From contig NZ_JAUQSY010000013.1 in NCBI RefSeq assembly GCF_030580865.1, forward strand, positions 1 through 64,000: DNA of 64,000 bases, given 5' to 3'. A program made the translations under genes and the position numbers. Shown piece after piece: positions 56,156 to 64,000 of this stretch. The DNA comes from Hymenobacter aranciens. GTDB taxonomy: Bacteria > Bacteroidota > Bacteroidia > Cytophagales > Hymenobacteraceae. A model generated the notes under the pieces. It saw nothing but the letters and a program-made list of their open reading frames with translations. It did no database searches and had not been told where the DNA came from. Positions within the stretch are counted from its first letter, which is position 1; every line of letters starts with the position of its first letter.

Positions 56156-59059
56156 GTGAAACACTCCTACTTCCGGGGCTGGCTGCTGTTGCTGCTGGCC
56201 ACTGCCTTCACCGCCCAGGCCCAGCTGGAGCCGGCGGCGCAGTACACCACCCTCACGCCCGCCCAGCTGATGGCCTGGACGAGCACCGGCGCCACCGCCC
56301 TGCCCGCTAACGTGAGCACCGTGCCCCTGGCCACCCGCCAGAACTCGCTCGCCGCCCAGCTCAACCCCAACCAGAGCTTCAGCGCGAAGGTGAACTGGTG
56401 CCCCGATGGAATGAACAACTTCGTGGGCTACCTCAACGAGCAGCCCCGCTTCAACCTCTACAACTTCACCCACTGGCAGTACATCGACGTATTGACGTGG
56501 TTTGCCAGCCCCGTCGGCATCCCGTGCCGGCCCTGGACCGAGGCCGCCCACCGCAACGGCGTCAAGATTATCGGTACCATCTTCACCGATGCGGCCGGCT
56601 TTAATACCCTGCTGCAGCGCGATGCCGCCGGCAACTACATCGGGGCGCAGAAGCTGGTGGACGTGGCCAACTACTACGGCTTCGACGGCTGGTTTTTCAA
56701 CGAAGAATCGCAGCTGACCGCCACCCAGGCCACCGAGCTGATGAACCTGCTCAAGCGCCTGCAGGCCATTAAGCCGGCTGGCATGGAAATTCACTGGTAC
56801 GACTCGATGCTGCCCAACGGCCGCATTGCGTACCAGAATACGCTGAACACTGCCAACGCCCCGCTGCTGCAGGACGGCACCGCCCGCGTGAGCGACGCCA
56901 TTTTCACCAACTACTTCTGGCAGGGCGCTACTACGTTCAATACGGCCGTGGCTACTGCCAACAGCTTGGGCCGAAGCCCCTTCGACGTATACACCGGCGC
57001 CGATGTGTGGCCCGGCCGCAACCCTCAGCAGCTGTTTAACCAAACCACCTGGCTCGATAACTACTACACCAACGCCAACCCCGCCCAGCCCCGCACCTCG
57101 CTGGCCGTATTTGCGCCCAACATCACCTTCAACTCGGGCCTCACCAACTTCAACAACGACGCCGGCGACTACGTCAATTTCTACCGCGCCGAGCAGCGGC
57201 TGTTTGCGGGCAACGACTACGACGTGACCACCGCCGACGCCAGCGGCTGGAAGGGCTTCGGCCATTTCGTGCCCGTGCGCAGCGCCATCAATACGCTGCC
57301 CTTCGAAACCAACTTCTGCGTGGGCCAGGGCAAAATATTCGCCAACAATGGCGTGGTCGTGGCCCACGAGTGGACGAACATGGCCCAGCAGCGGCTGCTG
57401 CCCTCGTGGCAGTGGGCCAAAACCGGCGCCAGCACCGTGAGTGTGGGCTTCGATTTTAACCGCGCCTGGTACGGCGGCAACTCGGTGGCGCTGGCCGGCT
57501 CGCTGGCCGCCGGGGCCACGGCCACTGTAAAGCTCTACCAAACCAAGCTCACCTTGCAGAACTCGGTGAGCGTGGATGTAACGTACAAAGCTGCCACTGC
57601 CGGTCCCAGCAACGCCAAGCTGGCTTTGTATTTCAGCGACGACCTTAACAACCCGACACTGTTTGATTTGCCCGCCGTGACGGATACGCTCTGGACGACG
57701 ACGAGCTACACGCTGACGGGCCTCGCCGCTGGGCGCGAGCTGGCCATTGTGGGGGTGCAGGCTACCTCGGCCACGGCCGTAGCCAGCTTCCGCACCAACC
57801 TGGGCAACCTGCGGATTTACAACGGCACCATCGCTCCGAGCCGCCCCACGGCCGCCTTCACCGCCAACAGCACTACCGTGCTGACCGGCCAGCCGGTGCA
57901 ACTGGCCAACGCCTCCGTTGGCGCCACGTCCTTCACCTGGACCTTTGACGGCGGCACGCCCGCCAGCAGCACCGCCGTGCATCCCACCGTAACCTACGCC
58001 ACGGCCGGCACCTATGCCGTGAAGCTGCGGGCCGAAAACGCCACCGGCCGCGACTCGCTCACCCGCACCAGCTACATCACCGTGACCACCGCGCCGCCGG
58101 CCGGCCGCAACACCTCGTTGCGCCTCGACGGCAGCAGCAAGTATGCCGAGGCGGGTACCATCGACCTGGGCAATGGCTCGGGGCTGAGCCTGGAGTGCTG
58201 GGTGAAAGCCAACACGTTTAAGGTTACCAACCCCTACATCTCCAGCCTGCTGGGCATGGAGGATGGCGGCAGCAACACCGCGCTGCTGCGCCTGGGCGAT
58301 GCCGGAATCGACGCCAACCAGGTGCAGTTTGTGCTGCAGGTGGCCAATGCCACGCGCAAGGTGACTTCGGCAACGCGCCTCACGGCCGGTACCTGGTACC
58401 ATATCGCGGCCACCTACGATGGCCGCACGATGCGCCTCTACATCAATGGCGTGCAGGATGCCTCGTTCGGGGCCATTGGCTTTCCGGTGGCTAATGCGCC
58501 GTTCTCGCTGGGCCGCAACAACTCCAGCCCCCGCATCCTGGACGGCTGGCTCGACGAGATGCGCGCCTGGACCCGCGCCCTGACGCCGGCCGAAATAGCC
58601 GCCAACGCCTGCAACGTGCCCCCGGCCTCGATGGCCGGCCTGGCCGGCTACTGGCGCTGCAACGACTCGCCCGCCCTGGCGGCCATCGACGGCTCGGGCA
58701 ACGGCCACACCGCCCGCTTCGTGGGCCTCACGGCGGCCGACTGGTCGCTGGACGTGCCCACCGTCTGCGGCACCATCGCGGGTGTGCGCAACGGGCAGTC
58801 GGCCACCGGCCCGCGGCTGGCCATCCTCGGCAATCCGGCTACCGGCACCGAGGTGGAAGTAGAGGTGAGCCGCGCCGCTGGCCAGCCCGCCACCCTGCGC
58901 CTGCTCAACAGCCTGGGCGCCGTGGTGCTCACCCGCGAAGTGAAACCCGGCTCCGACGCCGCCCGCTACACGCTGCCGCTGCACGTGGCCCCCGGCATTT
59001 ATCTGCTGGAACTGCGCACGGCCCTCGGCACCACGAGTGCCAAGCTGCTGAAAGAATAA
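56156..59059 (+). CDS. GH85 endo-beta-N-acetylglucosaminidase with PKD, LamG and T9SS domains
   Basis: 967 residues from GTG 56156, with a signal peptide (HSYFRGWLLLLLATAFTAQA). The GH85 catalytic barrel has YNFTHWQYIDVLTWF near 102, AAHRNGVKIIGTIFTD near 131 and FDGWFFNEES near 176, giving the catalytic pair N182 and E184. A sandwich domain, a PKD domain (about 565-650), a LamG-like domain (about 660-850) and a T9SS sorting domain (last 80 residues) follow. It should release N-glycans from glycoproteins between the two core GlcNAc residues, outside the cell. The nearby thioredoxin-like gene may be unrelated. Confidence 0.85.
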   Translation: MKHSYFRGWLLLLLATAFTAQAQLEPAAQYTTLTPAQLMAWTSTGATALPANVSTVPLATRQNSLAAQLNPNQSFSAKVNWCPDGMNNFVGYLNEQPRFNLYNFTHWQYIDVLTWFASPVGIPCRPWTEAAHRNGVKIIGTIFTDAAGFNTLLQRDAAGNYIGAQKLVDVANYYGFDGWFFNEESQLTATQATELMNLLKRLQAIKPAGMEIHWYDSMLPNGRIAYQNTLNTANAPLLQDGTARVSDAIFTNYFWQGATTFNTAVATANSLGRSPFDVYTGADVWPGRNPQQLFNQTTWLDNYYTNANPAQPRTSLAVFAPNITFNSGLTNFNNDAGDYVNFYRAEQRLFAGNDYDVTTADASGWKGFGHFVPVRSAINTLPFETNFCVGQGKIFANNGVVVAHEWTNMAQQRLLPSWQWAKTGASTVSVGFDFNRAWYGGNSVALAGSLAAGATATVKLYQTKLTLQNSVSVDVTYKAATAGPSNAKLALYFSDDLNNPTLFDLPAVTDTLWTTTSYTLTGLAAGRELAIVGVQATSATAVASFRTNLGNLRIYNGTIAPSRPTAAFTANSTTVLTGQPVQLANASVGATSFTWTFDGGTPASSTAVHPTVTYATAGTYAVKLRAENATGRDSLTRTSYITVTTAPPAGRNTSLRLDGSSKYAEAGTIDLGNGSGLSLECWVKANTFKVTNPYISSLLGMEDGGSNTALLRLGDAGIDANQVQFVLQVANATRKVTSATRLTAGTWYHIAATYDGRTMRLYINGVQDASFGAIGFPVANAPFSLGRNNSSPRILDGWLDEMRAWTRALTPAEIAANACNVPPASMAGLAGYWRCNDSPALAAIDGSGNGHTARFVGLTAADWSLDVPTVCGTIAGVRNGQSATGPRLAILGNPATGTEVEVEVSRAAGQPATLRLLNSLGAVVLTREVKPGSDAARYTLPLHVAPGIYLLELRTALGTTSAKLLKE

Positions 59060-59063
59060 GGCT

Positions 59064-59124
59064 TTAAGTTAAACGTAAAAACCCTGACTTCTGCTAGAGG
59101 TCAGGGTTTTTACGTTTAACTTAA
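59064..59124. terminator. Bidirectional terminator, perfect 25-bp stem
   Basis: The arms 59064-59088 and 59100-59124 are fully complementary with an 11-base loop, with A5/T5 inside. It separates the GH85 gene from the convergent potassium-channel gene, whose stop codon lies in the right arm. Confidence 0.92.
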
Positions 59125-59955
59125 ACGTTCCCCGCACTGCCAGCAAAACGCCGCCTCGGGCCGGTGGCCGGTGGCCTGGCAGTGTGCGCAGGCGGCCTGC
59201 TTATACGCCGGGGCCGCCCCCGCCCCGTTGGGCAGCACCATCTGGGCCGACACGATGCCGGTGGGTACGGCAATGATGGCGTAGCCCATAATCATGAGCA
59301 GGGAGGCCAGGGTCTGACCCGCTATCGAGACGGGCGAAATGTCGCCGTAGCCCACCGTGGTCACCGTCACGATGGCCCAATAGATGCTTTTCGGAATGCT
59401 GGTGAAGCCGTGCTGGCCGCCTTCTACCACGTACATCAGAGCCCCAACCACCGTGGCCAGCGTGAACACGGCCGTGAGAAAAACGAAGATTTTGAAGCGG
59501 CTGGCCTTGAGCGCGGCCACGATAAACTCGCCCTCGCCCATGAAGCGGCCCAGCTTGAAAATGCGGAATACCCGCAGCAGCCGCAGGATGCGAATGACCA
59601 GCAGATACCGGCTGCTGGCCAGCGCCAGCGCCGCCACCGTGGGCACAATGGCCAGAAAATCAATAATGCCCAGCAAGCTGAAGGCGTAGGCCAGCGGCCG
59701 CCGCACCACCAGCAGCCGCAGCCCGTACTCGACGATAAACAGCAGGGTGAAAAACCACTCCACCGCCCGCAGGTAGGGCCCGTACTGCGCCGTGATGCTG
59801 CGCACGCTGTCGAGCATCACCGTGAGCACGCTCAGCACGATGGCTACCAGCAGGGCCGCGTCGAAGAGCCGCCCGGCCCGGGTGTCCGACTCGAAAATGA
59901 CGCGGTAGAAGCTGAGCTGCCAGCCGGGCGTGGTGCTGCGGGGTTCGATTTTCAT
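59116..59955 (-). CDS. Voltage-gated-type potassium channel with C-terminal zinc ribbon
   Basis: 279 residues from ATG 59955. Six membrane helices: the S4 segment is RYLLVIRILRLLRVFRIFKL, with arginines every third residue, and the pore carries TVTTVGYGD, the potassium filter. After S6 the short tail has four cysteines in CAHC-x10-CWQC, a zinc ribbon. Bacterial six-helix Kv-like channels are common, but a zinc ribbon on the tail is unusual and could sense redox state or metal, or help tetramers form. The start lies about 60 bases from array 2, which occupies its upstream region. Confidence 0.88.
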   Translation of the reverse strand: MKIEPRSTTPGWQLSFYRVIFESDTRAGRLFDAALLVAIVLSVLTVMLDSVRSITAQYGPYLRAVEWFFTLLFIVEYGLRLLVVRRPLAYAFSLLGIIDFLAIVPTVAALALASSRYLLVIRILRLLRVFRIFKLGRFMGEGEFIVAALKASRFKIFVFLTAVFTLATVVGALMYVVEGGQHGFTSIPKSIYWAIVTVTTVGYGDISPVSIAGQTLASLLMIMGYAIIAVPTGIVSAQMVLPNGAGAAPAYKQAACAHCQATGHRPEAAFCWQCGERLS

Positions 59956-60400
59956 AAGGTAGGCCAACGGCTGCCCGTGCTTACGGCCCGCGCCGGGCAG
60001 GCGTTTCCGACGCCCCCGGCGCGCTCGTCAACGGCCCCGGAAACCCCGCCAATCGTTCCGGAACTGCCTCCAACGCTTCCGGGACGCCCGCCAATCGTTC
60101 CGGAAGCTCGCCAATCGTTCCGGAAACGCGTCCAACGCCTCCGGAAGCCCGCCAACGGTTCCGGAAACTCAGCCAACGCCTCCGGAAAGCCCGCCAATGC
60201 CTCCGGAAGCTTGCCAATCGTCCCGGGAACGCCGCCAACGCCTCCGGAAGTCCGCCAACGCCTCCGGAAGCTTGCCAATCGTCCCGGAAGCTCGTCCAAC
60301 GCATCCGGAAGCTTGCCAATCGTTCCGGAAGCTTGCCAACGCTTCCGGAAGGGTATTCAACGGGTGCGGGGGCCGGTTCGGCGGAAGTGCTGAAACCGGC
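59956..60400. other. Intergenic region filled by tandem array 2
   Basis: It lies between the end of the nicotinamidase gene (60401) and the start of the potassium-channel gene (59955), both minus strand. About 60 bases next to the channel start are GC-rich, with no promoter I can recognise. The rest is the array listed next. Confidence 0.7.
60016..60352. repeat. Helically phased tandem array 2 (core TTCCGGAA)
   Basis: Sixteen CCGG cores start at 60037, 60058, 60079, 60100, 60120, 60141, 60161, 60182, 60203, 60223, 60244, 60264, 60284, 60305, 60325 and 60345, plus a decayed one at 60016. Spacing is 20 or 21 bases, mean 20.5. The unit is roughly GCCAAYCGYTCCGGAAGCYY. The core (T/C)TCCGGAA is close to self-complementary. 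Units differ from one another at several positions, so the array is not freshly amplified. Confidence 0.92.
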
Positions 60401-61027
60401 TTACTGCCCGGAAAGGCGGCCGATGCACTCGGCGGCCGTGCAAAGATGCCCGCCTTTAGCCCGCAAATCGGCCTGGGCGGCGGCAAAGCCCTCGGCGCTG
60501 ATGGCCCGGGTGGCATCGGTGATGACGGTGGTGGCAAAGCCTTCGGCCAGCGCATCGAGGGCCGAGAAGTACACGCAGTAGTCGGCAGCCAGGCCGGCCA
60601 GGTACACCTGCGTCACGCCGCGGCCGCGCAGGTAGTCGGCCAGGCCGGTGCTTTTGCGGTGGCCGTTGTCGAAAAAGGCGCTGTAGCTGTCGATGTCCAC
60701 GCTGGTGCCCTTGCGGAAAATAGCCTCCACGGCCTCCAGGTGCAGGGCGGGGGCCAGCTCGGCGCCGGGGCGGCCCTGCTCGCAGTGGTCGGGCCAGAGG
60801 GTCTGGGGCAGGCCGTGCAGCTCGATTTGCTCGAACACCTGCCGGCCGGGGTGGCTGCTGGCAAAGCTGTGGTGGCCCGGCGGGTGCCAGTCCTGGGTGG
60901 CCACCACGAGGTCGAAGTGCGGCTGCAAGGCGTTGACCAGCGGCAGAATGGCGTCGCCGTCGGGCACGGCCAACCGGCCGCCGGGCAGAAAATCAGTTTG
61001 AATGTCAATCAACAGTAGCGCTTTCAT
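60401..61027 (-). CDS. pncA: Nicotinamidase/pyrazinamidase PncA
   Basis: 208 residues from ATG 61027 (MKALLLIDIQTDFLPGG). The catalytic triad is D8 or D11 in IDIQTDF, K near 110 (FRKGTSVD) and C near 149 (AADYCVYFSAL). The metal-binding DWHPPGHHSFASSHPG block near 46 is present. PncA turns nicotinamide into nicotinic acid for NAD salvage. The 3' end is 49 bases from array 2. Confidence 0.93.
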   Translation of the reverse strand: MKALLLIDIQTDFLPGGRLAVPDGDAILPLVNALQPHFDLVVATQDWHPPGHHSFASSHPGRQVFEQIELHGLPQTLWPDHCEQGRPGAELAPALHLEAVEAIFRKGTSVDIDSYSAFFDNGHRKSTGLADYLRGRGVTQVYLAGLAADYCVYFSALDALAEGFATTVITDATRAISAEGFAAAQADLRAKGGHLCTAAECIGRLSGQ

Positions 61028-61114
61028 ACGTAGGTAGGGGATGGGGGCGAGCAAGGCCCCGGGTAAAGCATTTTGGGAGGTATTACGTTTAACCGGCTGC
61101 TATCGTCTTTTCTT

Positions 61115-61984
61115 ATGAGTGATTATTCTGCGCCCATCGCCCTGATTACCGGGGCCACGTCCGGCATCGGCCGCGTCACGGCTATCGAGCTGGCCCGGCG
61201 CGGCTACTGCGTGGTGCTGCTGGCCCGCAGCGCCGACAAAGCCGCTGCCGTGCAGGCCGAAATTGCCGCCCTGCCCGGCGCCGCGCCCGCCGAGGTGCTG
61301 CTGGCCGACCTCGCCGACCTGGGGCAGGTGCGCTACGCCGCCGCCCAGTTCAACGCCCGCTACCCGCGCCTCGACGTGCTGCTAAACAACGCCGGCCTCA
61401 TCCTCGACGCCCGGCGCCAGACCTCACCCGACGGCTACGAGCTGGGGCTGGCTACCAACTACCTCGGCCCGTTTCTGCTTACGGCCCTGCTCCTCGACAA
61501 ACTGCGCCAGAGCCCCGCCGCCCGCATCGTCAACGTGGCTTCCGAAGCCTACCACCTGGCCCGCCCGCAGCTCGACGACTTGCAGGCCGAACGCCACTAC
61601 GGCGCCGCCCGGGTGTATGCTAATACCAAGCTCTTCAACATCCTCTTCACCCAGGAGCTGGCCCGGCGGCTGCGCGCCCACGGCATCGCCAACGTCACTA
61701 CCAATGCGCTGCATCCGGGCGTCATTGCCAGCGGGTTCGGCGGGCAGTCGGGCAACTGGCTGGCGCGGCTCATTCAGCTGGCCCGGCCCTTCCTGCGCAC
61801 CGCCGAGGAGGGCGCCCAAACCAGCATTTACCTGGCGACCGATGCCCGCGTGGCCGACGTCAGCGGCGGGTATTTCTCGGATAAAAAGCCGGTGGCCGTG
61901 CGGCACTCTTTCAACACCCCCGCCAACGTACGGCAACTGTGGGAAGCCACCGAGGAGTTAGTAGGAGTGGGGCTGCTGGCTTGA
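61115..61984 (+). CDS. Short-chain dehydrogenase/reductase
   Basis: 289 residues from ATG 61115 (MSDYSAPIALITGATSGIGR). TGATSGIG is the cofactor loop, NNAG is near residue 90, and the catalytic Ser and YxxxK pair appear in VNVASEAYH and VYANTKLFN. It most resembles the retinol dehydrogenase/WW-domain oxidoreductase-like SDR group. The arginine after the loop (ARSADK) suggests NADP(H). The substrate is unknown. It does not appear to be in an operon. Confidence 0.88.
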   Translation: MSDYSAPIALITGATSGIGRVTAIELARRGYCVVLLARSADKAAAVQAEIAALPGAAPAEVLLADLADLGQVRYAAAQFNARYPRLDVLLNNAGLILDARRQTSPDGYELGLATNYLGPFLLTALLLDKLRQSPAARIVNVASEAYHLARPQLDDLQAERHYGAARVYANTKLFNILFTQELARRLRAHGIANVTTNALHPGVIASGFGGQSGNWLARLIQLARPFLRTAEEGAQTSIYLATDARVADVSGGYFSDKKPVAVRHSFNTPANVRQLWEATEELVGVGLLA

Positions 61985-62114
61985 GCGGGGCTATTCTATC
62001 TGCTTGGCAAAGACGCGGTGGATGTTATTTGGGCGTGCGCGGCTGCTTTTCTGCGCTCCGCATGCCGCATATGGGCCCGGGGCCGCGCATCTTTGCGTTT
62101 CTACCCCCTTCCCT

Positions 62115-63041
62115 ATGCAGTCTGCCCGTACCGTTTTGCTGGTCCGGCCCGCCCGCTTTGCCTTCAATGCAGAGACGGCGGCCTCCAATCATTTTCAGCG
62201 TTTACTAGCCGGCCTGAGTGCCGATGAAATTCACCGGCGAGCCTGCACCGAGTTCGATAACGTGGTGCACCAGCTGCGCGCCCGCCAGGTAAACGTGCTG
62301 GTGGTGGAGGATACGCCCGCGCCGCCCAAGCCCGACGCCATCTTCCCCAACAACTGGCTGAGCACCCACGCCGATGGCCGGGCGCTGCTCTACCCACTGC
62401 ATGCCCCCAACCGCCGCCCCGAGCGGCGCGCCGATGTGCTGGAAACGTTATCCCAGCAGTTTCAGCTGCGCGAAATCGTTGATTTCTCGGGCCACGAAGC
62501 CGAAAACCACTTCCTGGAAGGCACCGGCAGCATCATTTTCGACCATCGGCACTGCATTGCCTACGCCTGCCTCTCGCCCCGCACCGATGCCGGCCTGCTG
62601 GGCGAAGTGGCCGGGCTGCTCGACTACCGGCCGCTGGTGTTTCACGCCACCGATGCCCAGGGCCAGGCCATCTACCACACCAATGTGATGCTCTGCATCG
62701 GGGCCGAATTCGCCGTTGTGTGCCTGGAAAGCATTCGCAACGAAGCCGAACAGCAGGCCGTGGCGGAGTCGTTGCGCCGCACCGGCCACGAGCTTATCCC
62801 CATCACGCTAGCCCAGGTGGCGCGCTTCGTGGGCAACATGCTCACCCTGCAGCCCGCCACCGGCCGCGAGCTGCTGGCCATGTCGCAAAGTGCCTTCGAG
62901 GCCCTGGCGCCGGAGCAGCGCACCCTGCTCGAACGCTACTGCGAGATGCTGCCGCTGCCCATCCCCACCATCGAAACCATCGGCGGTGGCAGCGTGCGCT
63001 GCATGCTGGCGGAGGTATTTTTGCCAGCGAAGAATTTATAA
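62115..63041 (+). CDS. Arginine deiminase-related protein, CtlX-type
   Basis: 308 residues from ATG 62115. Features of the guanidino-group-modifying fold are PDAIFPNNWLSTH near 74, HEAENHFLEGTGSIIFD near 128, AIYHTNVMLCIG near 186 and the C-terminal catalytic cysteine in GGGSVRCMLAEVF. This matches CtlX-like (citrulline utilisation) or related amidinotransferase enzymes. Citrulline is the likely substrate but is not proven. CATCTTTG at about 62088 is a near match to a -7 box. Confidence 0.85.
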   Translation: MQSARTVLLVRPARFAFNAETAASNHFQRLLAGLSADEIHRRACTEFDNVVHQLRARQVNVLVVEDTPAPPKPDAIFPNNWLSTHADGRALLYPLHAPNRRPERRADVLETLSQQFQLREIVDFSGHEAENHFLEGTGSIIFDHRHCIAYACLSPRTDAGLLGEVAGLLDYRPLVFHATDAQGQAIYHTNVMLCIGAEFAVVCLESIRNEAEQQAVAESLRRTGHELIPITLAQVARFVGNMLTLQPATGRELLAMSQSAFEALAPEQRTLLERYCEMLPLPIPTIETIGGGSVRCMLAEVFLPAKNL

Positions 63042-63065
63042 ACCTGACCAGCCGCTTTGCGGCGG

Positions 63066-64000
63066 TTAGCCGACTGTAGTAGGGCCATCCAGGCGCGTGC
63101 GGGGCAGGGCCGTGGGGTAGTGCCGCTGAATGAAACCGACCAGGTGCTCGCGCACGGCGCAGCGCAAATCGAAGGCCCGGCCGGCGTCGGCCGCACTCAC
63201 GAGCAGGCGCAGCTCCATCGTTTTCTCCTTCGAATCGGTGACTTGCAGGGCGCACACGCGCTGGTCCCACAGCGGCTGCTGGGCCACGAAGTGCTGCAGC
63301 TCCTGGCGCACGGCCTCCACGGGCAGCGTGTAATCGACGTACAGAAACACCGTGCCGATAAGCTGCGAGGTAGTGCGCGACCAGTTCTGAAAGGGCTTTT
63401 CGATGAAGTAGTTGAGCGGCAGCACCAGCCGCCGCTCGTCCCAGATGCGCACCACCACATAGGTGAAGGTGATTTCCTCCACGCGGCCCCACTCGCCCTC
63501 CACCACCAGCACATCGTCGATGCGGATGGGCTGGGTGAAGGCAATCTGGAAGCCCGCCAAGAAGTTGCTGATGGAGCGCTGCGCCGCCAGGCCCACAATT
63601 ACGCTCAGAATGCCGGCCGAGGTGAGCAGCCCGGCCCCGAGTTTACGCACCGTAGCAAAGCTCATCAAAATAAGGCCGATGGCAAACAGAATGATGAGCG
63701 ACAGCACCACCTTTTGCACGAACTGCAGCTGCGTGAGCAGCTTGCGCACCCGGAGGTTATCGGCCTGCTCAATCTGGTAGTGGTGCCGCACCACGTCCTG
63801 CGCCACGCGCAGGGACCGCGCCAGCACCCAGGCAAAGGTGCTGATAAGGCTGATTTCCAGAATGCGGCGCATCACCTCGCGGGCCGCCGGCCCCAGCGGA
63901 GCCAGCGGCAGCACCAGCGACAGCACCAGCACCGGCAGAAAAAACGCCGTAGCCCGCCCCAGGTGCCGGGCCACCGACGGCGCCAGCACCGCCCCCGGCT
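63066..64000 (-). CDS. MscS-family mechanosensitive channel, 5' end beyond the window
   Basis: At least 310 residues visible. Membrane helices are followed by the MscS pore-like segment (KLGAGLLTSAGILSVIVGLA then AQRSISNFLAGFQIAFTQPI) and the beta domain (IDDVLVVEGEWGRVEEITF, LPLNYFIEKPFQNWSR). The frame remains open to base 64000, so the N-terminus is cut off; several more membrane helices are expected. It lets small solutes out under osmotic down-shock. The stop is only 24 bases from the CtlX stop, with no clear terminator. Confidence 0.85.
   Translation of the reverse strand, partial: PGAVLAPSVARHLGRATAFFLPVLVLSLVLPLAPLGPAAREVMRRILEISLISTFAWVLARSLRVAQDVVRHHYQIEQADNLRVRKLLTQLQFVQKVVLSLIILFAIGLILMSFATVRKLGAGLLTSAGILSVIVGLAAQRSISNFLAGFQIAFTQPIRIDDVLVVEGEWGRVEEITFTYVVVRIWDERRLVLPLNYFIEKPFQNWSRTTSQLIGTVFLYVDYTLPVEAVRQELQHFVAQQPLWDQRVCALQVTDSKEKTMELRLLVSAADAGRAFDLRCAVREHLVGFIQRHYPTALPRTRLDGPTTVG

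Noticed and set aside
56153..58984. 943-codon open frame on the minus strand opposite the GH85 gene
   Set aside because: It mirrors a well-supported enzyme and T9SS tail; composition (Gly/Val/His/Ala) is that of an antisense frame.
60016..60352. Array 2 as a CRISPR array
   Set aside because: The unit is 20-21 bp in total with partly conserved spacers, and no cas genes are present.
59164..60393. Open frames of up to 409 codons running through array 2 and the channel gene
   Set aside because: They are antisense to the channel and then translate a 20-bp repeat in rotating frames; no protein features.
1..64000. tRNA, rRNA or complete insertion sequences
   Set aside because: No cloverleaf, rRNA segment or transposase gene was recognised by eye on either strand.

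Overview
The window looks like chromosomal DNA of a pigmented, GC-rich member of the Bacteroidota, most likely Hymenobacter or a close relative in the Cytophagales. This is inferred from the sequence, not from a database search. The evidence is: two large secreted proteins with C-terminal type IX secretion (T9SS) sorting domains, a division/cell-wall (dcw) cluster in the Bacteroidota order with an FtsL-like protein, a CrtI/CrtB/CrtW carotenoid set, promoters of the TTTG-N19-20-TAnnTTTG type, a TonB receptor with an HYC_CC_PP-type partner, and little sign of Shine-Dalgarno starts.

Layout. 1-790: a decayed 3' gene fragment and a hairpin-rich non-coding stretch. 794-4547 (minus): an APH-fold kinase gene below a zinc-ribbon membrane protein, an SPFH/SHOCT protein and a small membrane protein. 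4773-9548 (plus): phytoene desaturase, phytoene synthase, a secreted helical protein, IspH and a CrtW-type ketolase, i.e. isoprenoid supply plus carotenoid synthesis. 9604-12961 (minus): HYC_CC_PP protein, TonB receptor and HMA protein, a likely metal-handling unit. 13116-20153 (minus): a 2345-residue modular surface protein. 20383-37449 (plus): the dcw cluster mraZ-rsmH-ftsL-ftsI-murE-mraY-murD-ftsW-murG-murC-ftsQ-ftsA-ftsZ, with a clear promoter at one end and a strong terminator at the other. murF and ddl are absent, and MurE carries the meso-diaminopimelate DNPR motif.

37534-46432: an AT-rich orphan with a nuclease-like signature, an acyltransferase, a YebC family protein, a lipoprotein, a metallo-beta-lactamase fold hydrolase, a Rof-like protein, urocanate hydratase, a frameshifted small gene, a PIN-domain toxin-antitoxin pair and an F420-type oxidoreductase. 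46433-54985: hypothetical and envelope genes, a GH43 enzyme, an NmrA-like protein, DUF4197 and PAP2 proteins. 55059-64000: a lipoprotein, a thioredoxin-like protein, a GH85 endoglycosidase with a T9SS tail, a voltage-gated-type potassium channel with a zinc ribbon, nicotinamidase, an SDR, a CtlX-type hydrolase and an MscS channel cut by the window end.

The most unusual content is non-coding. (1) Two unrelated tandem arrays, at about 47.6-47.9 kb and 60.0-60.35 kb, each hold about 16-17 degenerate units built on a short self-complementary core. Their period is 20-21 bp, two helical turns, and each lies just upstream of a gene start. (2) Palindromic repeats of at least five families are scattered through gaps between genes. 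They sit in six gaps of the dcw cluster, often overlap stop codons, and one appears to have been absorbed into the N-terminus of HutU. (3) The mraZ promoter carries three TGG repeats at 10-bp spacing and a perfect 14-bp palindrome, a likely MraZ autoregulatory site.
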